Assembly (NCBI GenBank): GCA_947167445.1
Contig: CAMVID010000012.1
Coordinates: 24,063 to 88,062 of the forward strand
Source: G11 sp947167445
Lineage (GTDB): Bacteria > Bacillota > Clostridia > Lachnospirales > Lachnospiraceae
Direction of reading: 5' to 3'
Length of the DNA stretch: 64,000 bases
Positions 7,383-14,349 of this stretch are shown piece by piece; the stretch's first letter is position 1; the number at the start of each line of letters is the position of its first letter. Both the position numbers and the translations under genes were made by a program. The notes beneath the pieces are model-generated. The model searched no databases. It was not told where the DNA came from and saw nothing but the letters and a program-made list of their open reading frames with translations.

Positions 7383-9434
7383 TTATTCTTTTGTGTTGCT
7401 GACTATGTTGTAATAAACATTGGAAGTCACCTTGTAAACCACTGCGTAGAACACAGCAAACAAAAGATAGCTTATTACTGTTGTCGTTATAAACAATCCC
7501 TTATCGAAAAGCCCGAAAAGGTTCAAAATCTTTCCTATCATGGGGAAGGCAAACGCCAGATGAACCCCCGCAAAGAGAAGCGGTATAAAGAATACCACAA
7601 GAAGCTGTGAGTTAATGTTTTTCCTGATCTCTTTAGCGGTCATTCCCACCTTTCTCATGACTTCGAAACGCTTGCTGTCCTCATAACCTTCAGAAATCTG
7701 CTTATAGTAAATGATAAGCACTGCTGCGAAACCAAACACCACACTTAATATAACTCCGATGAAGAACATGCTTCCGTTAAAGGCCATGATTTCGGCACTT
7801 TCGTACTCTCTCTCATCAAAATACAAGTAAGATTTGTCCGCAATCTCAGGGTCATTTACCATAGCCTCACTGACAGCTGCTTTTACTTCCTTCGCGTAGT
7901 CGAGTTTACTCATGGAAGAGTTTAGAAGGTCAAAATCATAGTGCCACTCGTAGTTATAATAGGCTCCCTCTTCCTCATTTAAGACCTGGCTTATGCTGTC
8001 TGAAACCCGGATAAAATCAGGAACCACAACAATCATTTGGGGAAGTACGCTGCTCACATAACTGCTTATAAAGAATTCATCTTCTCCTGCATCCACAAGT
8101 TTGTAGCTTTCAGTTAAACTTCCCACTGTCAGTTCCACTGTTTCATAGTCCATATCCAGTGATGAAAAAACCATTGCCTCTCCATCAACTAATGAAACAT
8201 TTTTTCCAGTATACATATTGTAGGAAGAAACAGGAACTATGTAGAGATCTCTCAGTTTTTCAAAATCAGTAATTTCCGGGAAGTCACTGAAAAAGCAAAG
8301 CTTATTATCCTGCACAATGCAGCTGGCTTCCCAATAACACATATCTACAACCGTTTTGGTTTCCGCACCGTTTTGTTCTCTGAAATCGTCAAAAACCTTT
8401 CTAAGATTATTGAGTCTTTCCTCATCAAGCCCCTTGCTCTCCTCGAATTTAACAACAAAGTTAATGTCTGCAGGATATCTGGCATCAATCATATCCTTTG
8501 TTCCAAACCACAGACTGAATGCCGACGAAATCATAACAAGAATCATTGTGGCAATGATGGCTATGGAAGCAAGTCCCGCACCGTTTCTCTTCATGCGGTA
8601 AACCATTGAGGAAACAGAAACAAAATGTCTGGGATTATAATAGTATTTCTTGTTCTTCTGAAGTATGCGGCATAAAAGCACGCTTCCTGCAATCATCAGA
8701 AGATATGTCGCAATAATAACCAAAATCACTGCCAGGAAGAACCAGAGTAATGCAGAAACAGGGTCCCCAATGGATACGGCAATATAATATGCAATACCAA
8801 GAATCACAGCTCCAAGAATTCCAAGAAGCCAGTTGGCTTTGGGCACCTTTTCACCTGCTTTATCACTCTTAAGAAGTGAAACTGCACTGTTGCGGCAGAT
8901 TTTTATTACGGATGAAAGCCAGATAAGTGCGAAAATAGCCACATAAAAGAGCACTGTGAGCGCCACACAAAAAGGCTCCACTCTAAAGCTGTAGTTGGTA
9001 TCGGCTCCGATGGTCTTTATTAGGCCGGTCTCGGCAAGTTTCGAGAGAACTATGCCCACCAGAATTCCAAAAAATATAGAAATTGCCGATGTAATAATGG
9101 TTTCCAGTGTAATGATTCTGACAAGATTGCTCTTGTTCATTCCAAGTACATTGTAAAGTCCGAACTCTCCCGCTCTTCTCCTTAACAGAAACCAGTTGGT
9201 GTAATAAAGAAAGATTACCGAGAATACAGCTATTACCACGCATCCTAAGGTCATTACAAGGCAGGTTGTGTCCGCACCTCTCGGCAAAAGCGAAGTAGTA
9301 TTTGGAGAGGCTAGAAAACTAAGTATATAAAACATCGAAATCATACAAATGCAGGTCAGTATATAAGGAAATACCATTCTTTTGTTTTTCCTTATACCAT
9401 CCCAGGCAAGTTTGGGATAAAAGAATGTTTTCAT
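7383..9434 (-). CDS. BceB-type ABC transporter permease (FtsX family)
   Basis: The 683-residue protein has about ten membrane helices. A large extracytoplasmic domain at about residues 311-555 lies between helices 7 and 8, which is the architecture of BceB permeases that sense and remove antimicrobial peptides from lipid II-type targets. The first helix follows KNKRMVFPYILT. The ATG overlaps the last base of the ATPase stop codon (TAATG), with GGGAGG upstream. It closes a kinase, regulator, ATPase, permease cassette, and BceB permeases act as the sensor for their two-component system. The peptide recognised cannot be told from the sequence. Confidence 0.92.
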   Translation of the reverse strand: MKTFFYPKLAWDGIRKNKRMVFPYILTCICMISMFYILSFLASPNTTSLLPRGADTTCLVMTLGCVVIAVFSVIFLYYTNWFLLRRRAGEFGLYNVLGMNKSNLVRIITLETIITSAISIFFGILVGIVLSKLAETGLIKTIGADTNYSFRVEPFCVALTVLFYVAIFALIWLSSVIKICRNSAVSLLKSDKAGEKVPKANWLLGILGAVILGIAYYIAVSIGDPVSALLWFFLAVILVIIATYLLMIAGSVLLCRILQKNKKYYYNPRHFVSVSSMVYRMKRNGAGLASIAIIATMILVMISSAFSLWFGTKDMIDARYPADINFVVKFEESKGLDEERLNNLRKVFDDFREQNGAETKTVVDMCYWEASCIVQDNKLCFFSDFPEITDFEKLRDLYIVPVSSYNMYTGKNVSLVDGEAMVFSSLDMDYETVELTVGSLTESYKLVDAGEDEFFISSYVSSVLPQMIVVVPDFIRVSDSISQVLNEEEGAYYNYEWHYDFDLLNSSMSKLDYAKEVKAAVSEAMVNDPEIADKSYLYFDEREYESAEIMAFNGSMFFIGVILSVVFGFAAVLIIYYKQISEGYEDSKRFEVMRKVGMTAKEIRKNINSQLLVVFFIPLLFAGVHLAFAFPMIGKILNLFGLFDKGLFITTTVISYLLFAVFYAVVYKVTSNVYYNIVSNTKE

Positions 9435-10195
9435 TATCTGTTACCTCCCTGGGTCAAAAGGGTAAGGGTTTCTGTAATCTTCTGATAGAAGTTGTCATTG
9501 GTGCCTTCGCCTCTGTAAATCTGATGGAAGACCTCGCCGTCCTTGATGAAAAGCACACGGCTTGCGCAGCTGGCAGCCTTGGCGGAATGGGTAACCATAA
9601 GAATGGTCTGTCCCATGGAATTAACATCCACAAAAAGTCTTAAAAGCTCGTCTGAAGCTCTGGAATCAAGGGCTCCCGTAGGCTCATCCGCAAGAATAAT
9701 CTTGGGGTCAGTAATAAGGGCTCTTGCAACTGCAGCTCTCTGCTTCTGACCGCCGGATACCTCATAGGGATACTTCTTAAGGAGTTCCGAAATGCCAAGT
9801 CTTGCAGCAATTGGTGTAAGCTTGCTTCTCATGCTCTTATAGCTTTTTCCTGCAAGAACAAGGGGAAGGAAAATGTTATCCTCAATGGAAAAGGTATCCA
9901 AAAGGTTAAACTCCTGGAAAACGAATCCTAAGTTGTCACGTCTGAAGGTGGCAATCTTTTTCTCGGAAATACCCGAAAGATCCATATCCTTCAACATCAC
10001 TTTTCCCGCTGTGGCCTTATCAAGCGCAGCGAGAATATTTAGAAGGGTAGTTTTTCCGGAACCGGATTCACCCATGATTGCCACAAACTCCCCTTCTTCA
10101 ACTTCAAAGCTCACATCTTTAAGGGCTTCTACCTCCTGCCCGCCAAAACGTGTCTTGTATATTTTCTTTAGATTTTTAACTTCAAGTAAACTCAT
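9434..10195 (-). CDS. BceA-type ABC transporter ATP-binding protein
   Basis: This 253-residue ATPase powers the adjacent permease. Walker A is GESGSGKTT near residue 40, the Q-loop region reads FQEFNLLDTF, the signature is SGGQKQR near 145, and Walker B with the catalytic glutamate is ILADEPTGALDS. It belongs to the MacB/LolD/BceA branch, as the preceding VEALKDVSFEVEEGEFVAI segment indicates. It starts after a 113-nt spacer from the kinase gene that contains an inverted repeat and a possible BceR box, so it may have its own inducible promoter. Confidence 0.95.
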   Translation of the reverse strand: MSLLEVKNLKKIYKTRFGGQEVEALKDVSFEVEEGEFVAIMGESGSGKTTLLNILAALDKATAGKVMLKDMDLSGISEKKIATFRRDNLGFVFQEFNLLDTFSIEDNIFLPLVLAGKSYKSMRSKLTPIAARLGISELLKKYPYEVSGGQKQRAAVARALITDPKIILADEPTGALDSRASDELLRLFVDVNSMGQTILMVTHSAKAASCASRVLFIKDGEVFHQIYRGEGTNDNFYQKITETLTLLTQGGNR

Positions 10196-10238
10196 TTATT
10201 CAAACCTCCATTTTCTTTTCAGTTTGATTTTAAATAAA

Positions 10239-10299
10239 TAAGCCGATTCATTCCATTGAATCGACTTACAATCCGCTCAAAAAACTTACATTTTCGTCA
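10239..10299 (-). promoter_or_regulatory. intercistronic regulatory region of the Bce-type transporter
   Basis: Two elements lie between the kinase and ATPase genes. One is a TGACG-AAAA-TGTAA sequence on the minus strand (10286-10299). It matches the published BceR-type pattern TNACA-N4-TGTAA except at one base. The other is an 11-bp inverted repeat, AAGTCGATTCA with TGAATCGGCTT, at 10240-10267. In Bce systems the regulator activates the ABC genes from such a site. No convincing -35/-10 pair could be assigned. Confidence 0.45.
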
Positions 10300-10308
10300 C
10301 AATCGGAT

Positions 10309-11298
10309 TTACTCTATAAGACTCTTCTTTGTTTCAAGGTTAATCTTTATCTTTGTTCCAACCCCCGGCTTTGATTCAGCGCTTATTTCATGATGGAGAT
10401 TCCTGCAGATTCTGCTGCAAAGGTAGAGACCTATGCCACTGGCTTTTTTATCTGCTCTTCCCCTGACTCCCGTATAGCTTCTCTCAAAAATACGGGGCAG
10501 GTCTTCAGGAGAAATACCCATTCCCGTATCCTCAATACAAAGAGTCAAAGGTTCCTCCACATATATGGAAATTTCTCCCTGCTTTGTATATTTGAGTGCA
10601 TTTGAAAGAACCTGCTCAATCACAAATGACAGCCACTTTTCATCTGTCAGCACCCTCTTTCCTACGGGCTCATAGTTAAGCTTGAGCTTTCGAAGTATAA
10701 AGTCGCCGGCCAGTTTCTTCACCGCTTCTCCTATTATTACGTCCAGGTCGTATTCCCTGAAAATATAGTCACTTCCGGAGCCTTCCAGCCTTAAGTAGGT
10801 AAGTACCATTTCCACATAACGTTCAATCCGCCCAAGTTCCGAAAGAAGATTCCTTGACAATTCACTGTCCTCTCTCTGAAGCCTTAGTCTCATTGAGGCA
10901 ATGGGGGTCTTAATCTGATGAGCCCAGAGGGTGTAATAATCCATCAGTTCAACAGAATCTTCCTTTGCCTCATCCATAACCATACGTTTCTCTTTCGCAA
11001 GATTCGTTATAATCTCGAGATAATCCTCCTCAAGCTGGGTATGAGGCTTTGAGGCATACTCCAAAAGTTCCGCCGCAGTGTTACCAAGCTCTGTTATTTC
11101 CTTATGTCTTCTATAGAAACCGTAGTATCTGAAAGATAAATATGTAATCCCCATCAAAACGCAGAGAATGATAGGATAAGTCACGGCTTCCACAGGAAGG
11201 TCAAACAAATTAAAGGACACCACAAGCATTGCAAAAAATCCAAGAAAAATCGCAACTCCGCCGCTTATGCTTTTCAAAAATGAAATAAACAGTTTCAT
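10309..11298 (-). CDS. BceS-type intramembrane-sensing histidine kinase
   Basis: This 329-residue kinase has two closely spaced N-terminal helices (about residues 10-58) and almost no extracytoplasmic loop, as in intramembrane-sensing kinases that rely on a BceB permease for detection. The phosphoacceptor motif is WAHQIKTPIASMRL near residue 130. The ATPase domain shows NALKYT, EDTGMGI and KKASGIGLYLC. It follows the response regulator gene by 3 nt and precedes the ABC genes. Confidence 0.95.
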   Translation of the reverse strand: MKLFISFLKSISGGVAIFLGFFAMLVVSFNLFDLPVEAVTYPIILCVLMGITYLSFRYYGFYRRHKEITELGNTAAELLEYASKPHTQLEEDYLEIITNLAKEKRMVMDEAKEDSVELMDYYTLWAHQIKTPIASMRLRLQREDSELSRNLLSELGRIERYVEMVLTYLRLEGSGSDYIFREYDLDVIIGEAVKKLAGDFILRKLKLNYEPVGKRVLTDEKWLSFVIEQVLSNALKYTKQGEISIYVEEPLTLCIEDTGMGISPEDLPRIFERSYTGVRGRADKKASGIGLYLCSRICRNLHHEISAESKPGVGTKIKINLETKKSLIE

Positions 11299-11301
11299 GG
11301 C

Positions 11302-11976
11302 CTACCCCACTGTATAACCCACACCGGATTTGGTTGTGATAAAATCGTCAAGTCCTACGTTTTCAAGCTTCTTTCTGAGTCTTCCCACGTTTACCGTAAG
11401 AGTATTTTCATCCACGAAAGCTCCGCTCTCCCAAAGGGCTTCCATAAGCTTCTCGCGGCTCACAATCTTTCCTTTATTCTGCATCAGCGTATAAAGCAGA
11501 CGGTACTCGTTCTTTGTAAGCTCTATTCTGTTGTCTTCGTAGGTAAGGGTATTGTCCTCGGTGTTTAGCAGCGCTCCGCCATGCTCAATTATGGGTGTTG
11601 GCAAGCCAAAGTCGTAAGTTCTTCTAAGGAGAGCCTGCACTTTTGCCGTAAGAACATTCTGATCAAAGGGCTTTGCGATAAAATCGTCTGCCCCCATATT
11701 AACCGCCATTACTATATTCATATTGTCCGAAGCGGAGGAAACAACGATTACTGGAACCGATGAGACCTTCCTTATCTCGCTGCACCAATGGTATCCGCTC
11801 ATGAAGGGCAGGGAAATGTCCATAAGTACAAGATTGGGCTGAAAATCTGCAAATTCTCCCATCACGTTGTGAAAGTCGGAAACAGTTTTCGCCTCCATAT
11901 TCCACTGCTTCATCTGCTCCGCTATTCCCTCGGCTATTCCCATGTCATCTTCCACTATCAAAATTCTGTAATCCAT
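11302..11976 (-). CDS. BceR-type response regulator (OmpR/PhoB family)
   Basis: The 224-residue protein has an N-terminal receiver domain with acidic pocket residues in IVEDD and the phosphoacceptor Asp in NLVLMDISLP near residue 52. A C-terminal winged-helix DNA-binding domain carries LTKNEYRLLYTLMQN and NTLTVNVGRLRKKL. It is the first gene of the kinase and transporter cassette. Its ribosome-binding site AGAGGA lies in the 3' arm of a 14-bp hairpin that immediately precedes the ATG, so translation or read-through transcription may be limited by that structure. Confidence 0.95.
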   Translation of the reverse strand: MDYRILIVEDDMGIAEGIAEQMKQWNMEAKTVSDFHNVMGEFADFQPNLVLMDISLPFMSGYHWCSEIRKVSSVPVIVVSSASDNMNIVMAVNMGADDFIAKPFDQNVLTAKVQALLRRTYDFGLPTPIIEHGGALLNTEDNTLTYEDNRIELTKNEYRLLYTLMQNKGKIVSREKLMEALWESGAFVDENTLTVNVGRLRKKLENVGLDDFITTKSGVGYTVG

Positions 11977-11981
11977 ATAAA

Positions 11982-12025
11982 AAAATCCTCTAGGAGTAAT
12001 TCTACCATTAATCCTAGAGGATTTT
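11982..12025 (-). terminator. intrinsic terminator hairpin overlapping the response regulator RBS
   Basis: A perfect 14-bp stem, AAAATCCTCTAGGA with TCCTAGAGGATTTT, plus four inner pairs is followed by T-rich sequence on the minus strand. Its 3' arm contains the AGAGGA ribosome-binding site of the response regulator gene, whose ATG lies 9 nt further on. It can end transcription from the Xre gene, or ancestrally from rpsI (see the 19-bp repeats), and it can mask the start site in any read-through RNA. Confidence 0.8.
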
Positions 12026-12056
12026 GCTTATAAAAGTTTAATTTTTCCTTAATAGC

Positions 12057-12075
12057 GATTATCTCTTTGAGAACT
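12057..12075. repeat. 19-bp direct repeat of the rpsI 3' end (distal copy, att-like)
   Basis: GATTATCTCTTTGAGAACT is identical to 13287-13305, which encodes the last codons and stop of rpsI. Read on the minus strand, this copy also encodes KFSKR followed by a stop. It lies 32 bp upstream of a strong terminator. The pair brackets about 1.2 kb containing the Xre-family gene, as the two ends of an integrated element would. Confidence 0.7.
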
Positions 12076-12119
12076 TTTTCACTGCCTTAAGTGCCTTGTT
12101 TTGAGCATTTGTAAGGCGA

Positions 12120-12182
12120 GTTGCTGTTTACCTGCTGCGTACGGTAGAAAACTCAGGGCTACTGTATGCGGCTGGTGGCAAC
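12120..12182. repeat. 63-nt imperfect hairpin downstream of the Xre-family gene
   Basis: Terminal arms GTTGC/GCAAC and nested segments ACC/GGT, two GC/GC pairs, and GTAG/CTAC form a long stem with symmetric single mismatches and a small apical loop. It lies just after the Xre-family gene and inside the interval bounded by the rpsI direct repeats. There is no T-tract after it. It may be a processing structure or part of the presumed inserted element. Confidence 0.5.
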
Positions 12183-12201
12183 ACTTTCAAACTGCAATTA
12201 G

Positions 12202-13077
12202 CTACTGTTGCGAAAAATGATTCTTGGCAATCTCTGAAACTGCAATTCTTTTTTTGTAAAGCGTGTAGGTCTGATACAGTATCAGTACATCAATGGCTAT
12301 GGATAGCAGTGAATTAACCGATTTGTGTTCAAACGTCAGTAGATTCTCTACCATTGGAAGGTTATATTGTTTCGGCATTGTTGTCAAAAAATATAGAAGT
12401 CGCACCGAATAACATACTCCCAAAACTGAAACCGCAGAGATTATAAAGAACCAGAGTTTTTTGTTTTGTCCGCGCATAAAGAAGAAATACCCGGCTATTG
12501 CACCGACAACACACGGAAGCATATCCATTAAGCCTAAAGATACAGTTATTGTCCAAGTCTTGAATGCGATACAAGTGTAAATATTCACTAAACATGCAGC
12601 CAAATAGTAAGCCACAAGAACGATTCCCATTCTCTTCGGTGATAATGCTTCGCTCAAAGCGTTAACAAGCCCATACATAAAAGCTGTTATCGATATAGCT
12701 ATTTCAAAGAATCTGAGTAACACTCCTTGTGTATTGCCATCACTAAATTGAACGCTGATAGCAGTATTAATTCCAACCATTAAATAAGTTAAAACAACTG
12801 CTGCATACAGAACTATCATAATATTATTCACCAATTTATTTTCAACTACAGGATTTCTCTCTACTACTTTCGTCATTTCTTTTCCGGATAAAAGGTCGTC
12901 AAGGCTCACTTCCAGAATCTGAGATATTTTCTTTGTAGTCAATAAATCCGGATAACGATCTCCGCACTCCCATCGGGAAACAGACTGTCTCGTTACATAT
13001 AATTGTTCCGCCAAGGATTGCTGAGTCATCCCTTTTGCTTCTCTCGCTCTTCTAAGTTGTTCGCCGAATTCAACCAT
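12202..13077 (-). CDS. Xre-family transcriptional regulator with C-terminal membrane domain
   Basis: Residues 1-66 are a Cro/C1-type helix-turn-helix (MTQQSLAEQLYVTRQSVSRWECG). Residues about 85-280 contain roughly six or seven hydrophobic helices, so this is a membrane-tethered regulator of 291 residues. Such proteins are common in Firmicutes, but their signals are mostly unknown. The gene stands alone between rpsI and the Bce-type module. It is enclosed by 19-bp direct repeats matching the rpsI 3' end, which suggests arrival with an integrated element. No integrase remains. Confidence 0.85.
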   Translation of the reverse strand: MVEFGEQLRRAREAKGMTQQSLAEQLYVTRQSVSRWECGDRYPDLLTTKKISQILEVSLDDLLSGKEMTKVVERNPVVENKLVNNIMIVLYAAVVLTYLMVGINTAISVQFSDGNTQGVLLRFFEIAISITAFMYGLVNALSEALSPKRMGIVLVAYYLAACLVNIYTCIAFKTWTITVSLGLMDMLPCVVGAIAGYFFFMRGQNKKLWFFIISAVSVLGVCYSVRLLYFLTTMPKQYNLPMVENLLTFEHKSVNSLLSIAIDVLILYQTYTLYKKRIAVSEIAKNHFSQQ

Positions 13078-13233
13078 ATCAAATCCGCTCCTTCCTTATT
13101 TGTTTTTATCTGCAGATTTGACTTTAGTATCTCTTACAGCTGTAAATAATACAAGCACCGGCTTAAAAAAACATGTCACCACTATGGTGCATCCCCATAA
13201 GAAAGCATTTTGCGAAATCTGATCTATACGAGA

Positions 13234-13266
13234 CAAAAAAGACCCGGTACAATGTACCGAGTCTTC
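13234..13266 (-). terminator. terminator downstream of rpsI
   Basis: A minus-strand stem, AAGACTCGGTAC with GTACCGGGTCTT, has a 3-nt loop and is followed by TTTTTTG. It lies about 25 nt after the rpsI stop codon and ends the rplM-rpsI transcript. It is inside the repeat-bounded interval, so the original rpsI terminator may be the one near 11982. Confidence 0.9.
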
Positions 13267-13286
13267 TGAAATCTGCAATGCAGATT

Positions 13287-13305
13287 GATTATCTCTTTGA
13301 GAACT
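13287..13305. repeat. 19-bp direct repeat at the rpsI 3' end (proximal copy, att-like)
   Basis: This is the intact copy. It covers the stop codon and the last four codons of rpsI on the minus strand. It matches 12057-12075 exactly, while flanking bases differ on both sides. Integration at the 3' end of a conserved gene with restoration of the reading frame is typical of tyrosine-recombinase elements. Confidence 0.7.
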
Positions 13306-13693
13306 GAGGTGCGCGTCTTGCGGCTTTGAGACCGTATTTCTTTCTCTCTTTCATACGAGGGTCTCTTGTAAGGTAGCCGGCCTTCTTAAGAACAGGTCTG
13401 AACTCTTCATCTGCCTGAAGAAGTGCTCTTGCGATACCATGACGGATAGCACCGGCCTGACCTGTGTATCCACCACCCTTAACGTTTACAAGAACATCAA
13501 ACTTCTCGAGGTTCTCTGTAGCTGCAAGGGGCTGACGAACGATAACCTTAAGAGTCTCAAGACCAAAGTACTCGTCAATGCCTCTCTTGTTGATTGTGAT
13601 GTTTCCCTTACCGGGAACTAAATATACTCTTGCAACAGAAGATTTTCTTCTTCCTGTGCCGTAAAATTTCTCTTTTGCTTTAGCTCTAGCCAT
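13289..13693 (-). CDS. rpsI: 30S ribosomal protein S9
   Basis: The 134-residue S9 protein starts with a short basic extension before the conserved YGTGRRKSSVARVYL segment and ends in FSKR, the tail that reaches P-site tRNA. Its length is close to the usual 130 residues. It follows rplM by 19 nt in the standard rplM-rpsI operon, driven by the promoter within the thrS terminator. Its last codons are duplicated downstream as a 19-bp direct repeat. Confidence 0.98.
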   Translation of the reverse strand: MARAKAKEKFYGTGRRKSSVARVYLVPGKGNITINKRGIDEYFGLETLKVIVRQPLAATENLEKFDVLVNVKGGGYTGQAGAIRHGIARALLQADEEFRPVLKKAGYLTRDPRMKERKKYGLKAARRAPQFSKR

Positions 13694-13712
13694 TTTCTAA
13701 TCCTCCCTCGCC

Positions 13713-14141
13713 TTAAAATGTCAATGTCTCAGGCTTCTGTGCTGCATGAGGATGCTCAGCGCCTGCGTATACGTGAAGCTTTGTGAACATTTCTCTTCCT
13801 AAAGGTCCCTTGGGAAGCATGCCCTTAACTGCAAGTTCAATAACCTGCTCAGGCTTCTTAGCCATCATCTCACGAAGAGTTGTCTCTTTCATACCTCCAA
13901 CGTAGTCAGAGTGATGATAGTAAATCTTCTGATCAAGCTTCTTACCTGTAACCTTAACGTTAGCTGCGTTAGTAACGATTACATAATCGCCTGTATCAAG
14001 GTGAGGTGTGAAGATAGCTTTGTTCTTACCTCTTAAAATCTTTGCAACTTCTGCAGAAAGACGACCAAGTGTCATTCCGGTTGCATCTACTACATACCAT
14101 TTTCTATCGATTGTAGCCGGGCTGGCCATAAATGTTTTCAT
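13713..14141 (-). CDS. rplM: 50S ribosomal protein L13
   Basis: The 142-residue L13 is an early 23S rRNA-binding assembly protein. Hallmarks are KWYVVDATGMTLGRLSAEVAKILRGK near the start (residues about 14-40) and the GMLPKGPLGR segment near residue 107. GGAGG lies 8 nt before the ATG. It is first in the rplM-rpsI operon and is preceded by a long leader with a hairpin that may mediate feedback control. Confidence 0.98.
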   Translation of the reverse strand: MKTFMASPATIDRKWYVVDATGMTLGRLSAEVAKILRGKNKAIFTPHLDTGDYVIVTNAANVKVTGKKLDQKIYYHHSDYVGGMKETTLREMMAKKPEQVIELAVKGMLPKGPLGREMFTKLHVYAGAEHPHAAQKPETLTF

Positions 14142-14227
14142 GTATTTACCTCCGTAAAGAATAAATCAAACTGATTCAGGTCACGCTTAAGATTAAATGC
14201 AGATGTCCGGGCTACATTTCCTATCTT

Positions 14228-14276
14228 AAAATGCCCTGTAGTAATGTGGGTTCTGCCGATTCTAACGGGGCATTGT
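14228..14276 (-). promoter_or_regulatory. hairpin in the rplM leader, possible ribosomal-protein leader
   Basis: On the minus strand AATGCCC and GGGCATT enclose about 31 nt in the roughly 160-nt untranslated leader of rplM. Firmicutes often regulate rplM through an L13-binding leader. This position and the paired ends fit such an element, but the match to a known family was not tested. Confidence 0.4.
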
Positions 14277-14293
14277 TAAAAAAGGGCAAAATA

Positions 14294-14331
14294 CCGCCAC
14301 ACCGAGATATTATATGCTATCGGTGTGGCGG
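14294..14331 (-). terminator. terminator of thrS
   Basis: A 12-bp perfect GC-rich stem, CCGCCACACCGA with TCGGTGTGGCGG, lies 19 nt after the thrS stop codon. It is followed on the minus strand by TATTTTG and, after GCCC, by six more T residues. The same DNA carries the rplM promoter. Confidence 0.8.
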
Positions 14332-14337
14332 TGTCAA
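14309..14337 (-). promoter_or_regulatory. consensus promoter of rplM-rpsI inside the thrS terminator
   Basis: TTGACA and TATAAT, both perfect, are separated by 17 nt on the minus strand. The spacer is the 5' arm of the thrS terminator hairpin, and the -10 box falls in its loop. Transcription is predicted to begin within the 3' arm, so new rplM transcripts cannot form the full terminator. Confidence 0.85.
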
Positions 14338-14349
14338 TAATTTTTTTAA

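Noticed and set aside
12057..12130. Short peptide ending KAVKKFSKR as a real gene
   Set aside because: The open frame is only about 22 codons with no start or ribosome-binding site. The match to S9 is limited to the 19-bp repeat, so it is treated as an integration scar.
13096..13278. 60-codon minus-strand ORF between rpsI and the Xre-family gene
   Set aside because: It runs through the rpsI terminator hairpin, has no ribosome-binding site of note, and resembles no known protein.
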